Program-made: the position numbers and the translations under genes | Part shown: positions 42,989 through 54,761 of the stretch, piece by piece | How the letters are laid out: every line of letters starts with the position of its first letter | Position numbering within the stretch: position 1 is the stretch's first letter | Notes under the pieces: model-generated | The model's database searches: none | What the model was told of the DNA's origin: nothing | Seen by the model: only the letters and a program-made list of their open reading frames with translations | From: Pegoplata infirma | Lineage: Eukaryota; Arthropoda; Insecta; Diptera; Anthomyiidae | NCBI GenBank assembly: GCA_963921195.1 | Contig: OY992537.1 | Location: 2,294,001 to 2,358,000, forward strand | Length of the DNA: 64,000 bases | Direction of reading: 5' to 3'

Positions 42989-43217
42989 GTTTTTTAAGTG
43001 AATATCAGGCACAAAGAAAAATAGAAAATAAGTTGCAAGCCAACCAGTATTTAACAAAAATACCAATATTTATTTGTTATAATCTGTTATAATGTGTCCT
43101 AAACTGGTATAATTTGTTGCGTTCTCTTTTTTTGGTTGCGTGTGGATCTTAACTCCCCATCTATGCAATTTTCGTGAGAGTGCATAATGTCCACTTTGTC
43201 ACAATAGAACCCCTCTG
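42989..43217. repeat. right terminal inverted repeat of copy 2
   Basis: Intact right end; the terminal base is G at 43217, followed by non-transposon sequence TTCACAATC. Confidence 0.88.
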
Positions 43218-43474
43218 TTCACAATCAGGTATATTTCAGACACCAACCTTCATTGTGAATGAAGAGTGAATAAATAAAGCCACAAACCAAAACGTAATAG
43301 TGTTGTAAACCGTTAAATTTGAAAATTTAAAACATCATAGAAATTCGTTTTTGTGGGCGTACTATGCGTACTGGCAGAAATGGCCAATTTATTGGAAATA
43401 ATTCAGCCACCTAGTAAGTATTGGACCGATAGCCATGAAATTTCAAAATTTAAAAAAAAAAAAAAAAATCGTAA
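43218..43474. other. right flank of the transposon, no gene seen
   Basis: No repeat family recognised. The first eight bases do not match the left flank of copy 1. Confidence 0.4.
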
Positions 43475-43740
43475 ATGACAAAATCGGACTAATGGGGAAA
43501 GTTTCCCTTTGAAGAACTAAACGAATCTCTGAAAAACACCATATTTTTATGATTTTTTGTGTTTTTATTAAACAAATGCAAAATTTTTTTTGCTGCAAGA
43601 AGTTCAAAGTCCTGCATTTTGGCCCAGAAAAATGTTTTTTTCTCCGCTCCCCTTTTGTGGGCGTGGATTAAAAAAAATGTTAAAAATATGATAAACTTGT
43701 ATATGTTTAGTGCAAAAAGCATAAGAATGAATTTTTGAAG
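43475..43740 (+). repeat. GTCY-type dispersed repeat, body fragment
   Basis: 'Aaaatcggactaatggggaaagtttccc', the 'aagttcaaagtcctgcattttgg' block and 'ttttgtgggcgtgga' match the interior of the family; both ends are missing. Confidence 0.6.
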
Positions 43741-43771
43741 ATATATTTCGAGGGGAAAATTGTCCCTCCAT

Positions 43772-43969
43772 GACCACTGACGAGTGCATAAAAAAATGCA
43801 CTGCAATTTTTTTATGCATTTTTTTATGAAATCATAAACTTTTATGAAATGCATTTCATAGATTTTTGTCACAAAACTTTATTATATTTATTAAAGTTAC
43901 ATAAATATAGTGAAATTTTATGACAAAACATTTATAAAACCACTACATAAATATAACGAAGCATTTTTT
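43772..43969. mobile_element. possible small element with CACTCAAAAT right end
   Basis: The right end TTTTGAGTG is followed by TA (43970-43971 region), as in the element at 6024-6700. 'Acataaatata' and 'atgcatttcat'-type units in both orientations fill the interior. A matching left end (CACTGACGAG near 43777) is uncertain. Confidence 0.35.
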
Positions 43970-44154
43970 ATTTTGAGTGTAGTTTCCATCATGCGGGAAT
44001 TTTTAATACCGCCTTTATTGGAGGACTACGAAAGAGGGATGGCAAAGTATTTTATTTGGTCGCTTATGAGCTGGAAAAGCATTAAAGTTAAGTACTCTCA
44101 CAGCATCCAAAATGATAACCACGGTAAACGGTGTGGCATTGCTATATTAAAGCG

Positions 44155-44574
44155 CTTTTTTTTAGCGGCCCAAATTCATATCTAGGGGATAAAAAGGAGG
44201 GGGGAAGAAAAGGCTATTTTTCAGTTTTTTCGTTTATCTCCTATATTATGCAAAGAAACCTAGTCATGTTGCATACCAAATGAAAGGTCTTTGGAAAACC
44301 TATCTACGTGTGCTAAGAACGTGTCCAAACATGCACAACTTTTCGTCAATACCAAAATTTTAGGACATTTTTGTTAATAAGTCGAAAAATATTAACTTCT
44401 TCGGCCCGTTGTTAGCACCACGAGATAGGTATTTTTAATACCTTTAGTCTGATACCAAATATGCCTATATTTATTTTGTTAAAATAGGCGTAAATCGTAA
44501 AAAACTGAAAAAGGTAAATTTCCCCCCATACAAATCGACTCCCCCTAAAAATGAGTTTGGGCCGCTAAAAAAAA
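44155..44574. mobile_element. fold-back element with TTTAGCGGCCCAAA ends
   Basis: The left TTTAGCGGCCCAAATTCAT and right inverse of TTTAGCGGCCCAAACTCAT are about 400 bp apart, followed inward by AGGGG on both sides. The interior matches 23210-23420. No clear TSD because A/T runs obscure the borders. Confidence 0.6.
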
Positions 44575-44889
44575 TACGTGTCGAATTAATTTTCGTTCCT
44601 AACAATATATCCAAATTTCATGAAGATCGGAGGGTGACACTAGGGAGACTTCCCTGAAGACAAAATTATTTTTATGGGTTTTTAAGAAAAAAAAAATTGT
44701 TAAAAATTATTTTATGATAAAAAAATTTGGTTTAATTATGAAAAAAAAATTTAAAAGTCTCAGACACAATTTTTTTTGCATTTTGAAGTAAAAAAATACA
44801 TTAAAAATTATTTTAGTTAAAAAAGTCAGAAAAAAATTTTGAAAATTTTCGTTGTGAAAAAATCTTATACTACTTTTTTTTTTTTTTAA

Positions 44890-45258
44890 CGTTTATTTAA
44901 TGAAAATCCATTACCTACTTATGAAATAAAATGTTCATGGTTAGGTTTACAATCTTTGGTATTTCGTAGAAAATTCCAGTCTGCCGTTTTTGTTTTTGAT
45001 ATTATTAGTGGCGGTATTGACTGCCCTGATTTGCTTTCTTTAATTCCATTTTACGTTCAACCACGAACTCTTAGGTTCAATGAACTTTTTGAGGTGCCTT
45101 GCCACCGCACGAATTATCGTCTCAATAGTACGTTGATTCGTACATTTGTCCATCTTAATGCCATTAATTTAGATCAACAAAAAAAAGGTAATCCTCAAAT
45201 AGAGTTTAGCACGTCTAAAAATTGCTTTAAAACTTTTTTGCAACAAGTTTTAAAATAA
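44890..45258 (+). pseudogene. C-terminal end of a jockey-like LINE ORF2
   Basis: The open frame starts inside the truncated copy, reading ENPLPTYEIKCSWLGLQSL then RRKFQSAVF.FDIISG.IDCPDLLSLIPF.V, PRTLR and HRTNY. This is the conserved tail of jockey-superfamily ORF2 (RR...I.CP.LL..I.F.VP.R..R....HRTNY). The frame is intact to its stop but lacks the endonuclease and catalytic parts, so it cannot be functional. Confidence 0.85.
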
Positions 45259-45394
45259 TTTGTTATTTTTTTTTTTTATTTTTAACAATTTTTAAAATAA
45301 TTTGTTATTTATTTTTAACTAGTTTTAATCGTAGTCTGTAAGGAATTTATATTTCCATTGACTTAATAAATGAAATGAAATGAAATGAAAATTT

Positions 45395-45463
45395 ATATGC
45401 TTAAACTATAAATAAACAAACAATAGGAAATATATTTTACAAAAATATTTATAGTTTAAGCAT
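45395..45463. repeat. hairpin after the LINE tail
   Basis: 'Atgcttaaactataaata' at 45398 is followed by its inverse 'tatttatagtttaagcat' near 45446. It lies between the (TGAAA)n tail and the TSD, so it came with the insertion or inserted soon after. Confidence 0.6.
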
Positions 45464-45682
45464 CTTATACTACTTTATACACAAAAAAAAAATGCTTTGC
45501 CAAAACTATTTTTTTTTGTACGGTTGGAAGTTTCTGCCCAGGTTATCACAAATCCCAAAAATTTAAGTCACGAAAGATAAAAAGGCCCTTACCTAGAGAA
45601 GTCGGTTTGAAAAATTTTGACGACGGATTCGTGTTTAGGAGACCGAAAATAGTTAAAAAAAATGTCTTCTATAATTTACAAG

Positions 45683-46163
45683 GGAAATATCTCAACCCCG
45701 ATTTGTGTGAAACTTAAAATTTATTTATATTAAAGAGACAATTCTAAGGTTGGGGTGTCTCGGCTTATCGGCCATATCGGGGATTTAGGGATTCAAAAAA
45801 TGGCGAAAAAATCGTTTTGTGATTTTTTGACATATTTTTCTAAGAAACTAAGGGATGTTTTCATATAAGAAGAAAGGTTTTTTTAATGCCTATCCAACGG
45901 TGTAAAAATTTAGCTATGTTAATTTTGAATACGAAATAATCTTTATTAAATTTTAGTCGACATGTACTTTTGCTCTAGACAATATTCCTGTTAGTTCGGG
46001 AGTTTTTGAAATTTTCCTGAAGGTCCATATTGTTTCAGAAGGGGACAACGAAATTTTTTAACACTGATATGGCTGATAAGCCAAGACACCCCAACCTTAA
46101 AATCGTCTCTTTTATATATATTTTAAGTTTCAGGCAAATCGGTTCATAAGGGTTGAGATACTA
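45683..46163. mobile_element. fold-back element, ACAAGGG family
   Basis: Arms of about 110 bp: 'tatctcaaccc', 'cgattt...gaaacttaaaat', 'aaagagac.at', 'aaggttggggtgtct' at the left, and their inverse at the right (46070-46163). A second copy lies at 51801-52311 and a fragment at 2280-2480. Confidence 0.7.
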
Positions 46164-47295
46164 ATTGTGTAATTAGTTATAACCCAAAAACAAACATTAT
46201 ATACAAGGTGATTCTAACGCTTTAATAATTCTACTAAAATTAATTTAAAAATTTTGTTTCCAATCGGAATACAATTTTTTTTTTACATTTCTTACAGGAA
46301 ATGCAATAATGGAAAATGCCAACAAAATTATTGATTACCGACATGCCAAAAGATATAAATTAAAAATAAAATTGCAAAAAGAAATATAAAATAAACTTAC
46401 AAACAGAAATCATTGCTTCGTTCGTTCGTTATACTAAAAAGTTACTACTGACTGTACTGTCTATTGAACTGAAATTGACAATGGAATAATGGAAATTGTT
46501 CCTGAGTAAAGTTTAAGTAGTTTTCTTTTTTTTTTTAATGCTATTAAAAACATGAACGAACACCTCAATCAATAAAAAGCCAGAATAAACATGAAGCCTT
46601 CGAAGGAAAAATGTTAAGAAAACTAATAGATCACGTGACAAGGATTTGGAAATGAAAACGTATTTGATAGATACAAAAGGAGTATAAACATTTAACATTA
46701 AAAAATGAAAAAACTTTGATTTTTAGCCAAAATACGAAGCAATAACAAAAATGTTTTTCTACTCTATACATATGAATACAAAAGCAATAAAATACAATTT
46801 CCGGTAGGAAAAAAGTTTTAAAGAAGCATAATATCGAACATATCTAGAGGGTTTTGTTCTTTTGCACCCATTGAAAAAAAAGGATGCAATTATAGCAAAT
46901 GTTTGCTAAAAGTTTTAACGAAATTTTAAAATTTTTCAACAAAATAAACTGAGCAAGTCAATAATAAAAATAAATTCACATGAACATATTTTCAATTCAA
47001 GTTGTTATTTTTAATCTTTGGGGAAATGAAAAGGAACAATAGCTGGTGTTTTGTATGTATGTATGAATTTCACTTGCAGCCATTTAAATTAATGTTTTAA
47101 AATTTAGATAAGCCAAGCCAACCTGAAGTAGAGAATCAGCAGTTAAAAAGGGAGCACAACCCTTTTAAACTGATTATCATTTATTTGTATAGCCAATATT
47201 AAGTATTATTTTAAATGTGCCAAAATAAAAACGAACAATGCGCTATTGAAAATTTAAAAAAATAAAAAAAAATCAATTGATTCACACGCAACTGC
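46164..47295. other. gene-free stretch
   Basis: No element ends or exons recognised; possibly unique host sequence. Confidence 0.4.
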
Positions 47296-47302
47296 GAAAT
47301 TC

Positions 47303-48370
47303 AATTGAATAGTTCATGCGAATAAAGACGAATAGACCATTTGTAGAATTTTACAGGGGACAATAAAAACGCAGGAAACGGTTAAAAAATAATATTTTTG
47401 TCAACTTTTTGGTTTTAGCTTAAAGATTTAGGTCACATCTACATATATACAAAATTTTAGTAAGGTATTCGAAAGAGAACTTGCCAAAAATTGGACTTCA
47501 ATTTTTTGCTTAAATGGAAAAAGGGCGAATATCCAAAAAAATGTATTGAAATTTGAATAAAAATGTGTTATTTTGCAGCAGATTTTGACTACATTTTCAT
47601 GAGACTTGCAATACTTGACGAACTATGGTTGGTATTTGTTTGTAACACTTTAAGGACTTCAAGGATACACTTTTTAAGGATTGCCAGGACATGCAAAAAA
47701 CATTTTTTTTGTTAATTTTTTTTAATATTCCTGCCATTTGATGCAGTAGTAATTCTTTATGACACTAAATACATTTTTAGGAATTCTAATATTAACCCTT
47801 GACTGCATATTACGACGTAACATAAAAGGACATGAAAAAAAATTTGTTTTTTATTCCTGACATTGGATGCAGTATTAACACTAAAAGTTTGTATGTGCTA
47901 AGATCGTTTTTTTTGTGTACAATTTCAAATTTTAGCTAATATCAATTTTAAACTCGCAGCTAAATAATTTTTATATAATATTTTGTTAAGGATGGATATT
48001 CGCCCTTTTTGCTTTCCACACTTTAAAGTCTTATAACTCAAGAACGGTAAAATTTTTTGCCAATATAATAAGTGTGGTTTGTTCCTCGTAATGTTCTTTT
48101 AACACATTGTTACCGAAAGTAAAATTTTTGTATGTTTTTGTGTTGTATTTAATCAAAATTGTGCGTTAGTTCACTCCCAATTTAAACAAAAATATAAAAA
48201 TATACGAATTATTGCACTTTCAAATGCATTTTTTTAGCCTTAAAAGTCAAAATTTCCCCAAAATTTCTGCATAGGATTGTAGGGCTCTGCTAATAAAATG
48301 CATTTATGCAAAAAAACGTGTTTGCGAAAAAGTGGTCTATTCGTCCTTATTCGCATGAACTATTCAATTG
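47303..48370. mobile_element. 1.07-kb element with TIR CAATTGAATAGTTC
   Basis: Left CAATTGAATAGTTCATGCGA plus 'ataaagacgaatagaccat' is mirrored at the right (48330-48370) by the inverse 'atggtctattcgtccttattcgcatgaactattcaattg', about 43 bp with few differences. The interior has two blocks of 'ttcctg(a/c)cat' wording and no coding frame. Confidence 0.7.
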
Positions 48371-48829
48371 TATTGATAACACCAACAAACATTAAAAAAA
48401 GGTAATACACACATAGATGTTTATCGTCAATCCTTTAAATTGTTTCACACATTATCAAAAGTATCCAAAAGAGACTTAAAATTTTACGAGAAAAAAACGT
48501 GTGATAAAATTTAAAGATTTTAAATTTTCAGAAAAAGTTCCTTTATCGTCTTTTGAAAATCGAACAAGATTGTTTGAAATATTTTAATTTTTATGAAAGT
48601 TTGATATAAATACACCCAGGATTTTTTTTTTTTTTTTTGACAAATTCCTGGTTTTATAGATTCTTGAATTTTCTATGTAAATTTTTTTTCCAAAAAAACT
48701 ATTTGCTGGGCACTCACATTTTTTTGCTGTTCCAAATAATCGGTTACAGAACTCATCACATTACCCTGCAACCGATTCTACTTAACATTCCTGAATCAAT
48801 AATTTTTGTTTGAAAAATAATTTTACATA

Positions 48830-50973
48830 CACTGAAAAAAAAGACATAACTAAAATTAAGGAAAAAATGTCTTTGAAAATTTATCATGAATTTTCCTAAA
48901 ATTTTGTTAAATTTAACTTAAAAATGAGAAATTTTCTTAACTATGAGGAAAAAATTTTAGTTCATTTACTTATAATTAGTTCATAGTTTTCTTTAAATGG
49001 ATTTTTTTAATATTAGGAAAACAATTCTTACTGCCAAAGAAATTTACCACAAATCTAAGAATCGTATCTTTATTTTTAAGACATATTTCTTAAAAAACAA
49101 TTTAGTTCAAGTTTAGTTAAAATTTACTAAAAAAAAACATCAACGTATTTCTCTTCTTTGAATTGAGGAAGTGTACTTCTTAGAATTTAGTTAATGACTC
49201 CTAAGAATTTAGTAAATAAATTCTTAGAATTTAGTTAAAAATTCAAAATGGCGATATATCGAAAACTAAGCGAGATAGAGCGAAACGGATGAAATTTTCA
49301 AAAGAAAGACTACAAAGAAAAATATGGAATAGCCTAGCTCTGCATATCTGTCGGGGTCTTAGGACCCTAATTTTAGATCTAAAATTTGAAATTCCCGAGA
49401 TTTTATATATGCACATATCTCGGTAAATACTGCCAACAGGAGAAAAGGTCCAACGGCATTTTTGTAGCTCTTCACTGAAAAAAAGACATAACTAAAATTA
49501 AGGAAAAAATGTCTTTGAAAATTTATCATGAATTTTCCTAAAATTTTGTTAAATTTAACTTAAAAATGAGAAATTTTCTTAACTATGAGGAAACAATTTT
49601 AGTTCATTTACTTATAATTAGTTCATAGTTTTCTTTAAATGGATTTTTTTAATATTAGGAAAAAAAATTCTTACTGCCAAAGAAATTTTCCACAAATCTA
49701 AGAATCGTATCTTTATTTTTAAGACATATTTCTTAAAAAACAATTTAGTTCAAGTTTAGTTAAAATTTACTAAAAAAAACATCATCGTATTTCTCTTCTT
49801 TGAATTGAGAAAGTGTACTTCTTGGAATTTAGTTAATGACTTCTGAGAATTTAGTAAATAACTTCTTAGAATTTAGTTAAAAATTCAAAATGGCGATATC
49901 TCGAAAACTAAGCGAGATAGAGCGAAACGGATGAAATTTTCAAAAGAAAGACTACAAAGAAAAATATGGAATAGCCTAGCTCTGCATATCTGTCGGGGTC
50001 TCAAGACCCTAATTTTAGATCTAAAATTTGAAATTCCCGAGATTTTATATAAGCACATATCTCGGTAAATACTGCCAACACGGGAAAAGGTCCAACGGCA
50101 TTTTTGTAGCTCTTGACTCGTAGAACACTTCCGCAAAATACCCGAAAGCCCCCCGATTAATAGTTTTTGAGTTATCCGGTTTTTAAGATTCTCAAGACCC
50201 TATCAGGCCCCTTATAACCGTATCTCAAAAACTAAGCAAGTTAGAGCGAAACGGACACAAGTTTTGGTTCAAAATCTATGGGGACCCTTAAAGGACCCAA
50301 CGGGGTCTCGAGTTATATGGGGTCTGAACCCATGGGTCCAGGGTCTAAAATGTGAAGTATAATTTTTCCCAATTTCTAGTTAAAATTGGCTTAAAATTAA
50401 ATAACTTTATTTTCCTTATTTTTGGGAAAATTATGAACTAAAACCAAGAAAAAAAATCTTTGGAGCCAAATCATTCCCTCTTTTTCTCAAAATTGAGTTA
50501 ATTTTCCCAGATTTTAGTTCACTTTTTTTTGAGTGTTGACTCGTAGAACACTTTCGCAAAATACTCGAAAGCCCTCCGATTAATAGTTTTTGAGTTATCC
50601 GGTTTTTAAGATTCTCAAGACCCTATCAGGCCCCTTTTTACCGTATTTAAAAACTGAGCAAGTTAGAGCGAAACGGACAAAGTTTTGGTTAAAAATCTAT
50701 GGGGACCCTTAAAGGACCCAACGGGGTCTCGAGTTAAATGGGGTCCGAACCCATGGGTCCAGGGTCTAGACCCAATCTATTTCGAAAATGTGAAGTATAA
50801 TTTTTCCCATTTTCTAGTTAAAATTGGCTTAAAATTAAATAACTTTGTTTTCCTTATTTTTGGGAAAATTATGAACTAAAACCAAGAAAAAAAATCTTTG
50901 GAGCCAAATCATTCCCTCTTTTTCTCAAAATTGAGTTAATTTTCCCAGATTTTAGTTCATTTTTTTTTGAGTG
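48830..50973. mobile_element. CACTSAAAA 1.06-kb MITE, outer copy carrying an inner copy
   Basis: Starts CACTGAAAAAAAAGACATAAC after TA (48828-48829) and ends TTTTTTTTGAGTG before TA (50974-50975). It is interrupted at 49471 by a second copy of the same family. The interior contains odd GC-rich wording such as 'ggacccttaaaggacccaac' and 'gcgagatagagcgaaacgga'. Confidence 0.85.
49473..50535. mobile_element. CACTSAAAA 1.06-kb MITE, inner copy (self-insertion)
   Basis: A complete copy inserted into the outer copy, flanked by TT on both sides (49471-49472, 50536-50537). The outer copy resumes at 'gactcgtagaacac', exactly where the uninterrupted version continues at 50115. Small minus frame 49885-50136 is repeat sequence. 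Confidence 0.88.
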
Positions 50974-51371
50974 TATAAAATTTTGTTCTAATTACCGTAA
51001 AATATATTCAAGAATCTATTGTAATAGGAATCTTTTCCAAAAAAATTTCCTGGGCCAATGGAACTATATTCTAAAATACACTGTTAACTGACTGTAACCT
51101 CAATTCGACAGATATTTGACAAAGGTTTTTTTTTTTTAAAAACAGATTTTAAGAAAAAACTTTGTATTTAGGAACACTTTTTATATAGAACACGTAAGAA
51201 AATAGTAGTCGGACAAGTTCGAACATATAATACCCTACACCAGTGTTTCCCGAAAAATGGGTCCCAAGTCCAAACATGGACCGTAGGGTGGCGCAAAATT
51301 CATTTTGCTTCGCTACAGGTCAACGTACCTCAAAAAATAAAAGATGGCATCGAAACTAATATTTTACACCA

Positions 51372-51758
51372 GGGATGCTAACTGATCACATGTGTTTGCA
51401 ACCTCCGAAGAAATTAAAAAAAAAAAATTGCAATCGATTAGGAAAAAAGAAAACATTTTTTTTTTGAAATTATACTCATTTTTAAGATTTTTTAAATAAA
51501 TACTATCGCAATCTAATGGTCCGCATAGTTTTTGAATTAAAGCGGTTTTAGTGAAATGTAGGTTTCGCTTTTTTAAATATATATAGTTTTTTTTGTTTGA
51601 GGGCAAACTTAAGGCAAAATTGCCATGTGTGAATTATGTGCTCTTTCATCGCTACCATTCCATATGGTTATTTTTATGATTGCAATAAAAACACTTAAAA
51701 AAAAAAACTTTTAATATTTCTTTGGAGGTTGCAAACACATATGATCAGTTAGCATCCC
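51372..51758. mobile_element. 387-bp fold-back MITE with GGGATGCTAACTGATCA ends
   Basis: TIRs of about 42 bp: GGGATGCTAACTGATCAYAT, then 'gtgtttgcaacctcc.aagaaat', nearly perfect at both ends. CA may be a 2-bp duplication. The 80-residue minus frame is contained in it. Confidence 0.8.
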
Positions 51759-51800
51759 CATCCAATCGTCGTAGGGTGCTCAACTAGGGCTCAAATTCTT

Positions 51801-52311
51801 ACAAGGGAAGTATCTTAATCTCAACCCTTATGAGCCGATTTGCGTGAAACTTAAAGTCTATATAAAAGAGACGATTTTAAGGTTGGGGTGTATCGGCATA
51901 TCGGCCATATCAGTGTTTAAAAATTTCGTTGTCCCCTTATGAAGCAATGTGGACCTTCGGGAAAATTTCGATAACTCCCGAACTAACAGGAATATCGTCT
52001 AGAGCAAAAACACGTGTCGACTTAAATTTAATAAAGATTATTTGGTATTCATGTGGATATCGTAGGTCGATGTCTTCATATAAATACCCGCCAAAATTTA
52101 CACTTTTTTATGAAACAAATATTTAACCGTCGGATAGGCATTAAAAAAACTTTTCTTCTCATATGAAAACATCATACAGTTTCTTAGAAAGAAATGCCTG
52201 AAAAATCAAAAAATAATTTTTTCGCCCTTTGTTTACCCATGTTTTGAACCCCTAATATATATTTTACGTTTTATGCAAATCGGTTCATATGGGTTGAGAT
52301 TCATCCCTTGT
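51801..52311. mobile_element. fold-back element, ACAAGGG family, second copy
   Basis: Left ACAAGGGAAGTATCT and right inverse CCCTTGT (52305-52311), with the shared interior 'aaggttggggtgtatcggc' and 'cacgtgtcgacttaaatttaataaagattattt'. Opposite orientation relative to parts of 45683-46163. Confidence 0.65.
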
Positions 52312-52439
52312 TAGTTACGATGCCCCCTTAATATTTTGAGGTACGTTGAGTTGTGCGTTATACTGGATATTTTCCCATATGTTGTTGGGCCACACTAATG
52401 TACCGATTGGATCTATCTATTGTTTGTCAAATCTTCAAT

Positions 52440-53070
52440 AAGTGTAAATAACTCTCACAAACTAAATTTGAGTGAAATAGGCTTCCATTTGTTGCCAATA
52501 AACCGCTTTAACTGAATATCGGGCGAAATTTTAAAATGGCCCGATTTTAATCAGATTTGATATGGTAACCAAAGTATGAGTTAGACACATACAAACAAAA
52601 TTTTAATAGAATATTTTCTATGTTCATGAAATTTGACACATTTATGTGAATATCGGCAAGGTAGTTTATATGGGGCTACAAGAAAAGCTGGTCCGAATCC
52701 TTTAAAATTCAAAATTGTGATTATTGAATATAAAACACGTTTACCTGCCAAATTTCGAAAGGATATCTATTATAAAACCGTTATTAAAGTCATTTGAGCT
52801 AAATTAAAACGAACCTTTGTATGAGATCTAGGCTTCGTGCTTAGACCAAACGAAGCTTAAGTTTAAAATTTCAACCAACTCGATTGATAATTGCGACCTG
52901 TATCGTGTTTACAACGTTTAGATGGACAGAAGGACGGACATCGCTAGAATGACTTAAAAAAATATTCTGAGTAGATCGGTATACTTGAAAGTTGGTCTAT
53001 GACCAATATTTGGGGTAGATACAAGCATTAACACAAAGTCATTATACCCTGTACTACCGAGTGGTGTAGG
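52440..53070 (-). repeat. GTCY/TATACCCTG-type repeat (second subfamily)
   Basis: Ends at 53042-53070 with 'tataccctgtactaccgagtggtgtagggtgta', preceded by 'ggtctatgaccaatatttgg' and 'gacggacatcgctagaatga'. This is the mini-me-like consensus order on the minus strand. The body includes 'ctaaatttgagtgaaatagg', which is the uninterrupted form of the site used by the MITE at 55549. Confidence 0.7.
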
Positions 53071-53089
53071 GTGTAAAAATCTTAGGTTC

Positions 53090-53290
53090 TTATACAATTT
53101 TCTTAAGACAAAATCGAAAAAATTATTTCAAAAGAAAAATTTACAGATCCTGAGACACATTTTCTGTAGAAAATTTATTCGATTCTAAAAAAAGTTTTCA
53201 AAAGAAAAATGTTTAAATTCTGAGAGATATTTCATACAAAAAATCTCAGATTCTGAAAAATTTTTCTATAGAAAAAATCTGATGTACATT
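53090..53290. repeat. diverged short tandem repeat with 'gattctgaaaaa' units
   Basis: Units such as 'ttttctgtagaaaattt' and 'ctcagattctgaaaaat' recur several times. Similar wording occurs at 61800-62040. Confidence 0.5.
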
Positions 53291-54590
53291 AGGGTGCAGC
53301 AAATTTAGCTTTTCCAAATTTCGAAATGTCGGGGTCGGGAAAGTAGACTTTAAGGGTCGATATTAACACAAATAACACATACATACATATACTTCGATAT
53401 TAAGCTGATTAAAAACCAAAAAACACCAAGAATCATATTGGATCCAAATATTGTTATTTTTACAAATGGTCAAAGTTAAGATCTTTATTTTTTACACAAT
53501 TAAATACTCTATCAAATCATTTTGTTTAATATCTTTTTTAAGTTTTAAATTAATTCTTAACTTTTTGAACAAATTTCAACACAAGTGTGTTTAATAGTTA
53601 ATAAAAAATCTCTTTTAATCAAAAATATATTCACAGCTAATTTTCACATTATCATGAAAATTAAAAAAAAATGTATATGTATTTTACGTTCAGTAAAAAC
53701 AACTTAAGGAAAGATGATTTTGTAAAAGTTTTTGAAATAAAATTTTTAACAGTTAATAACAATTTTATAGTGTCAACACTTTTTGACATAATGGGACACA
53801 AAAAAAAAGTTTTCAAACAAAAGAACACAAAATCGTAGCAAAAAAAATTAAAAATCTTTAATTAAAAGACATTTTCATTTTCCTTCTTGATTTTCTTTCT
53901 CTCTAAGCAAATTAAAACAAAACGTTATGGGGCCCAGCAAAAAAATGACTTTTCATGTCTAATAAAAATAAACATAATTATCAAATAAGTTTCAAGTTTT
54001 TTTTTAGTTAAGAAGGGGGTGTCAAAAAGGTGGTTTTAGTGGGGGTTGACTGAATGTTTGAGATTTTGTATTTGGGGTTTTTTTGTTTGGGAAAAACTTA
54101 TTTTAATATGCGAGACGCTTGTTGAGAACATTAAAATTAACAAAATTATGAAAGTCATAAATTTTAGAGAGAGTAATAATGAAACGAAAAAAAGTCAAAT
54201 CAAGGCTAAAGGACAAACTGGTGAAATGATATGCAGAGTGTGGGTGTAAGTTAGTGCGTGATTAAAACGGCTAATTGGTGTGTGCTTTGTTTTCAATGCA
54301 GTAGTGACAAAGGTTTATAGGGTGAGTGCGCTGACAAAAAATTCAGTATGTAATTGATTGATTTTTTTTTGTGTAATTTTATTTGGATCAGCTCTTTAAT
54401 CATCTTATCAAAACCTTAGATATGCTAATAACTTACGTACTGCAAAATAATGGGATAACACAAATATGACAAATAATATTACCAGGCACACATATCTAAT
54501 TTTAACCTCCAAAACATTTTGTTAAGATAAAAGATCTTGCAAAAAAATAAGTCTCTTTTCAGAAAGCACAACGAAAATGTTCAAAAGACT
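53291..54590. other. gene-free AT-rich stretch
   Basis: No element ends or coding exon found. The 67-residue frame at 54046 has no recognisable family. Confidence 0.4.
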
Positions 54591-54712
54591 CTACACTAAA
54601 AAAAAAAAGAATAAACTTAAACTTTGGAAAAATCTTCCTCAAAATAGTTTACAAATTTTCCCACAATTTAGTTAAATTGAACTAAAAGTTGGGAAATTTT
54701 CTTAACTGATAG
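54591..54712. repeat. half of a CACT-ended MITE
   Basis: TA then CACTAAAAAAAAAAAGAATA and 'acaaattttcccacaatttagttaaattgaac', resembling the ends of 55549-56618. The other half is missing. Confidence 0.45.
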
Positions 54713-54761
54713 AAAAATGGAGGGTATAAAAATAGTAGATTTTCTTACTACAACCTGAAAC

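Larger units (their letters stand above)
28043..43217 (-). mobile_element. giant P/THAP transposon, copy 2 (left end truncated by 65 bp)
   Basis: Repeats 12868-28042 at an exact offset of 15,175 bp. Every open frame and every homopolymer I compared is the same length. It begins 65 bp inside the left TIR (TTAAGACCC) and ends with an intact right TIR at 43217, followed by TTCACAATC. Either a very recent duplication or an assembly artefact. Confidence 0.88.
44862..45476 (+). mobile_element. 5'-truncated non-LTR retrotransposon (LINE) with 15-bp TSD
   Basis: ATCTTATACTACTTT is found at 44862-44876 and again at 45462-45476. Between them lie the end of a reverse transcriptase ORF, a 3' UTR, a (TGAAA)n tail (45370-45395) and a short AT-rich piece. 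5' truncation plus a TSD of this size indicates target-primed reverse transcription. Confidence 0.82.

Noticed and set aside
49885..50136. 83-residue protein conserved with 55965-56210
   Set aside because: Conservation comes from two copies of the same MITE; other parts of the MITE are equally conserved and non-coding.
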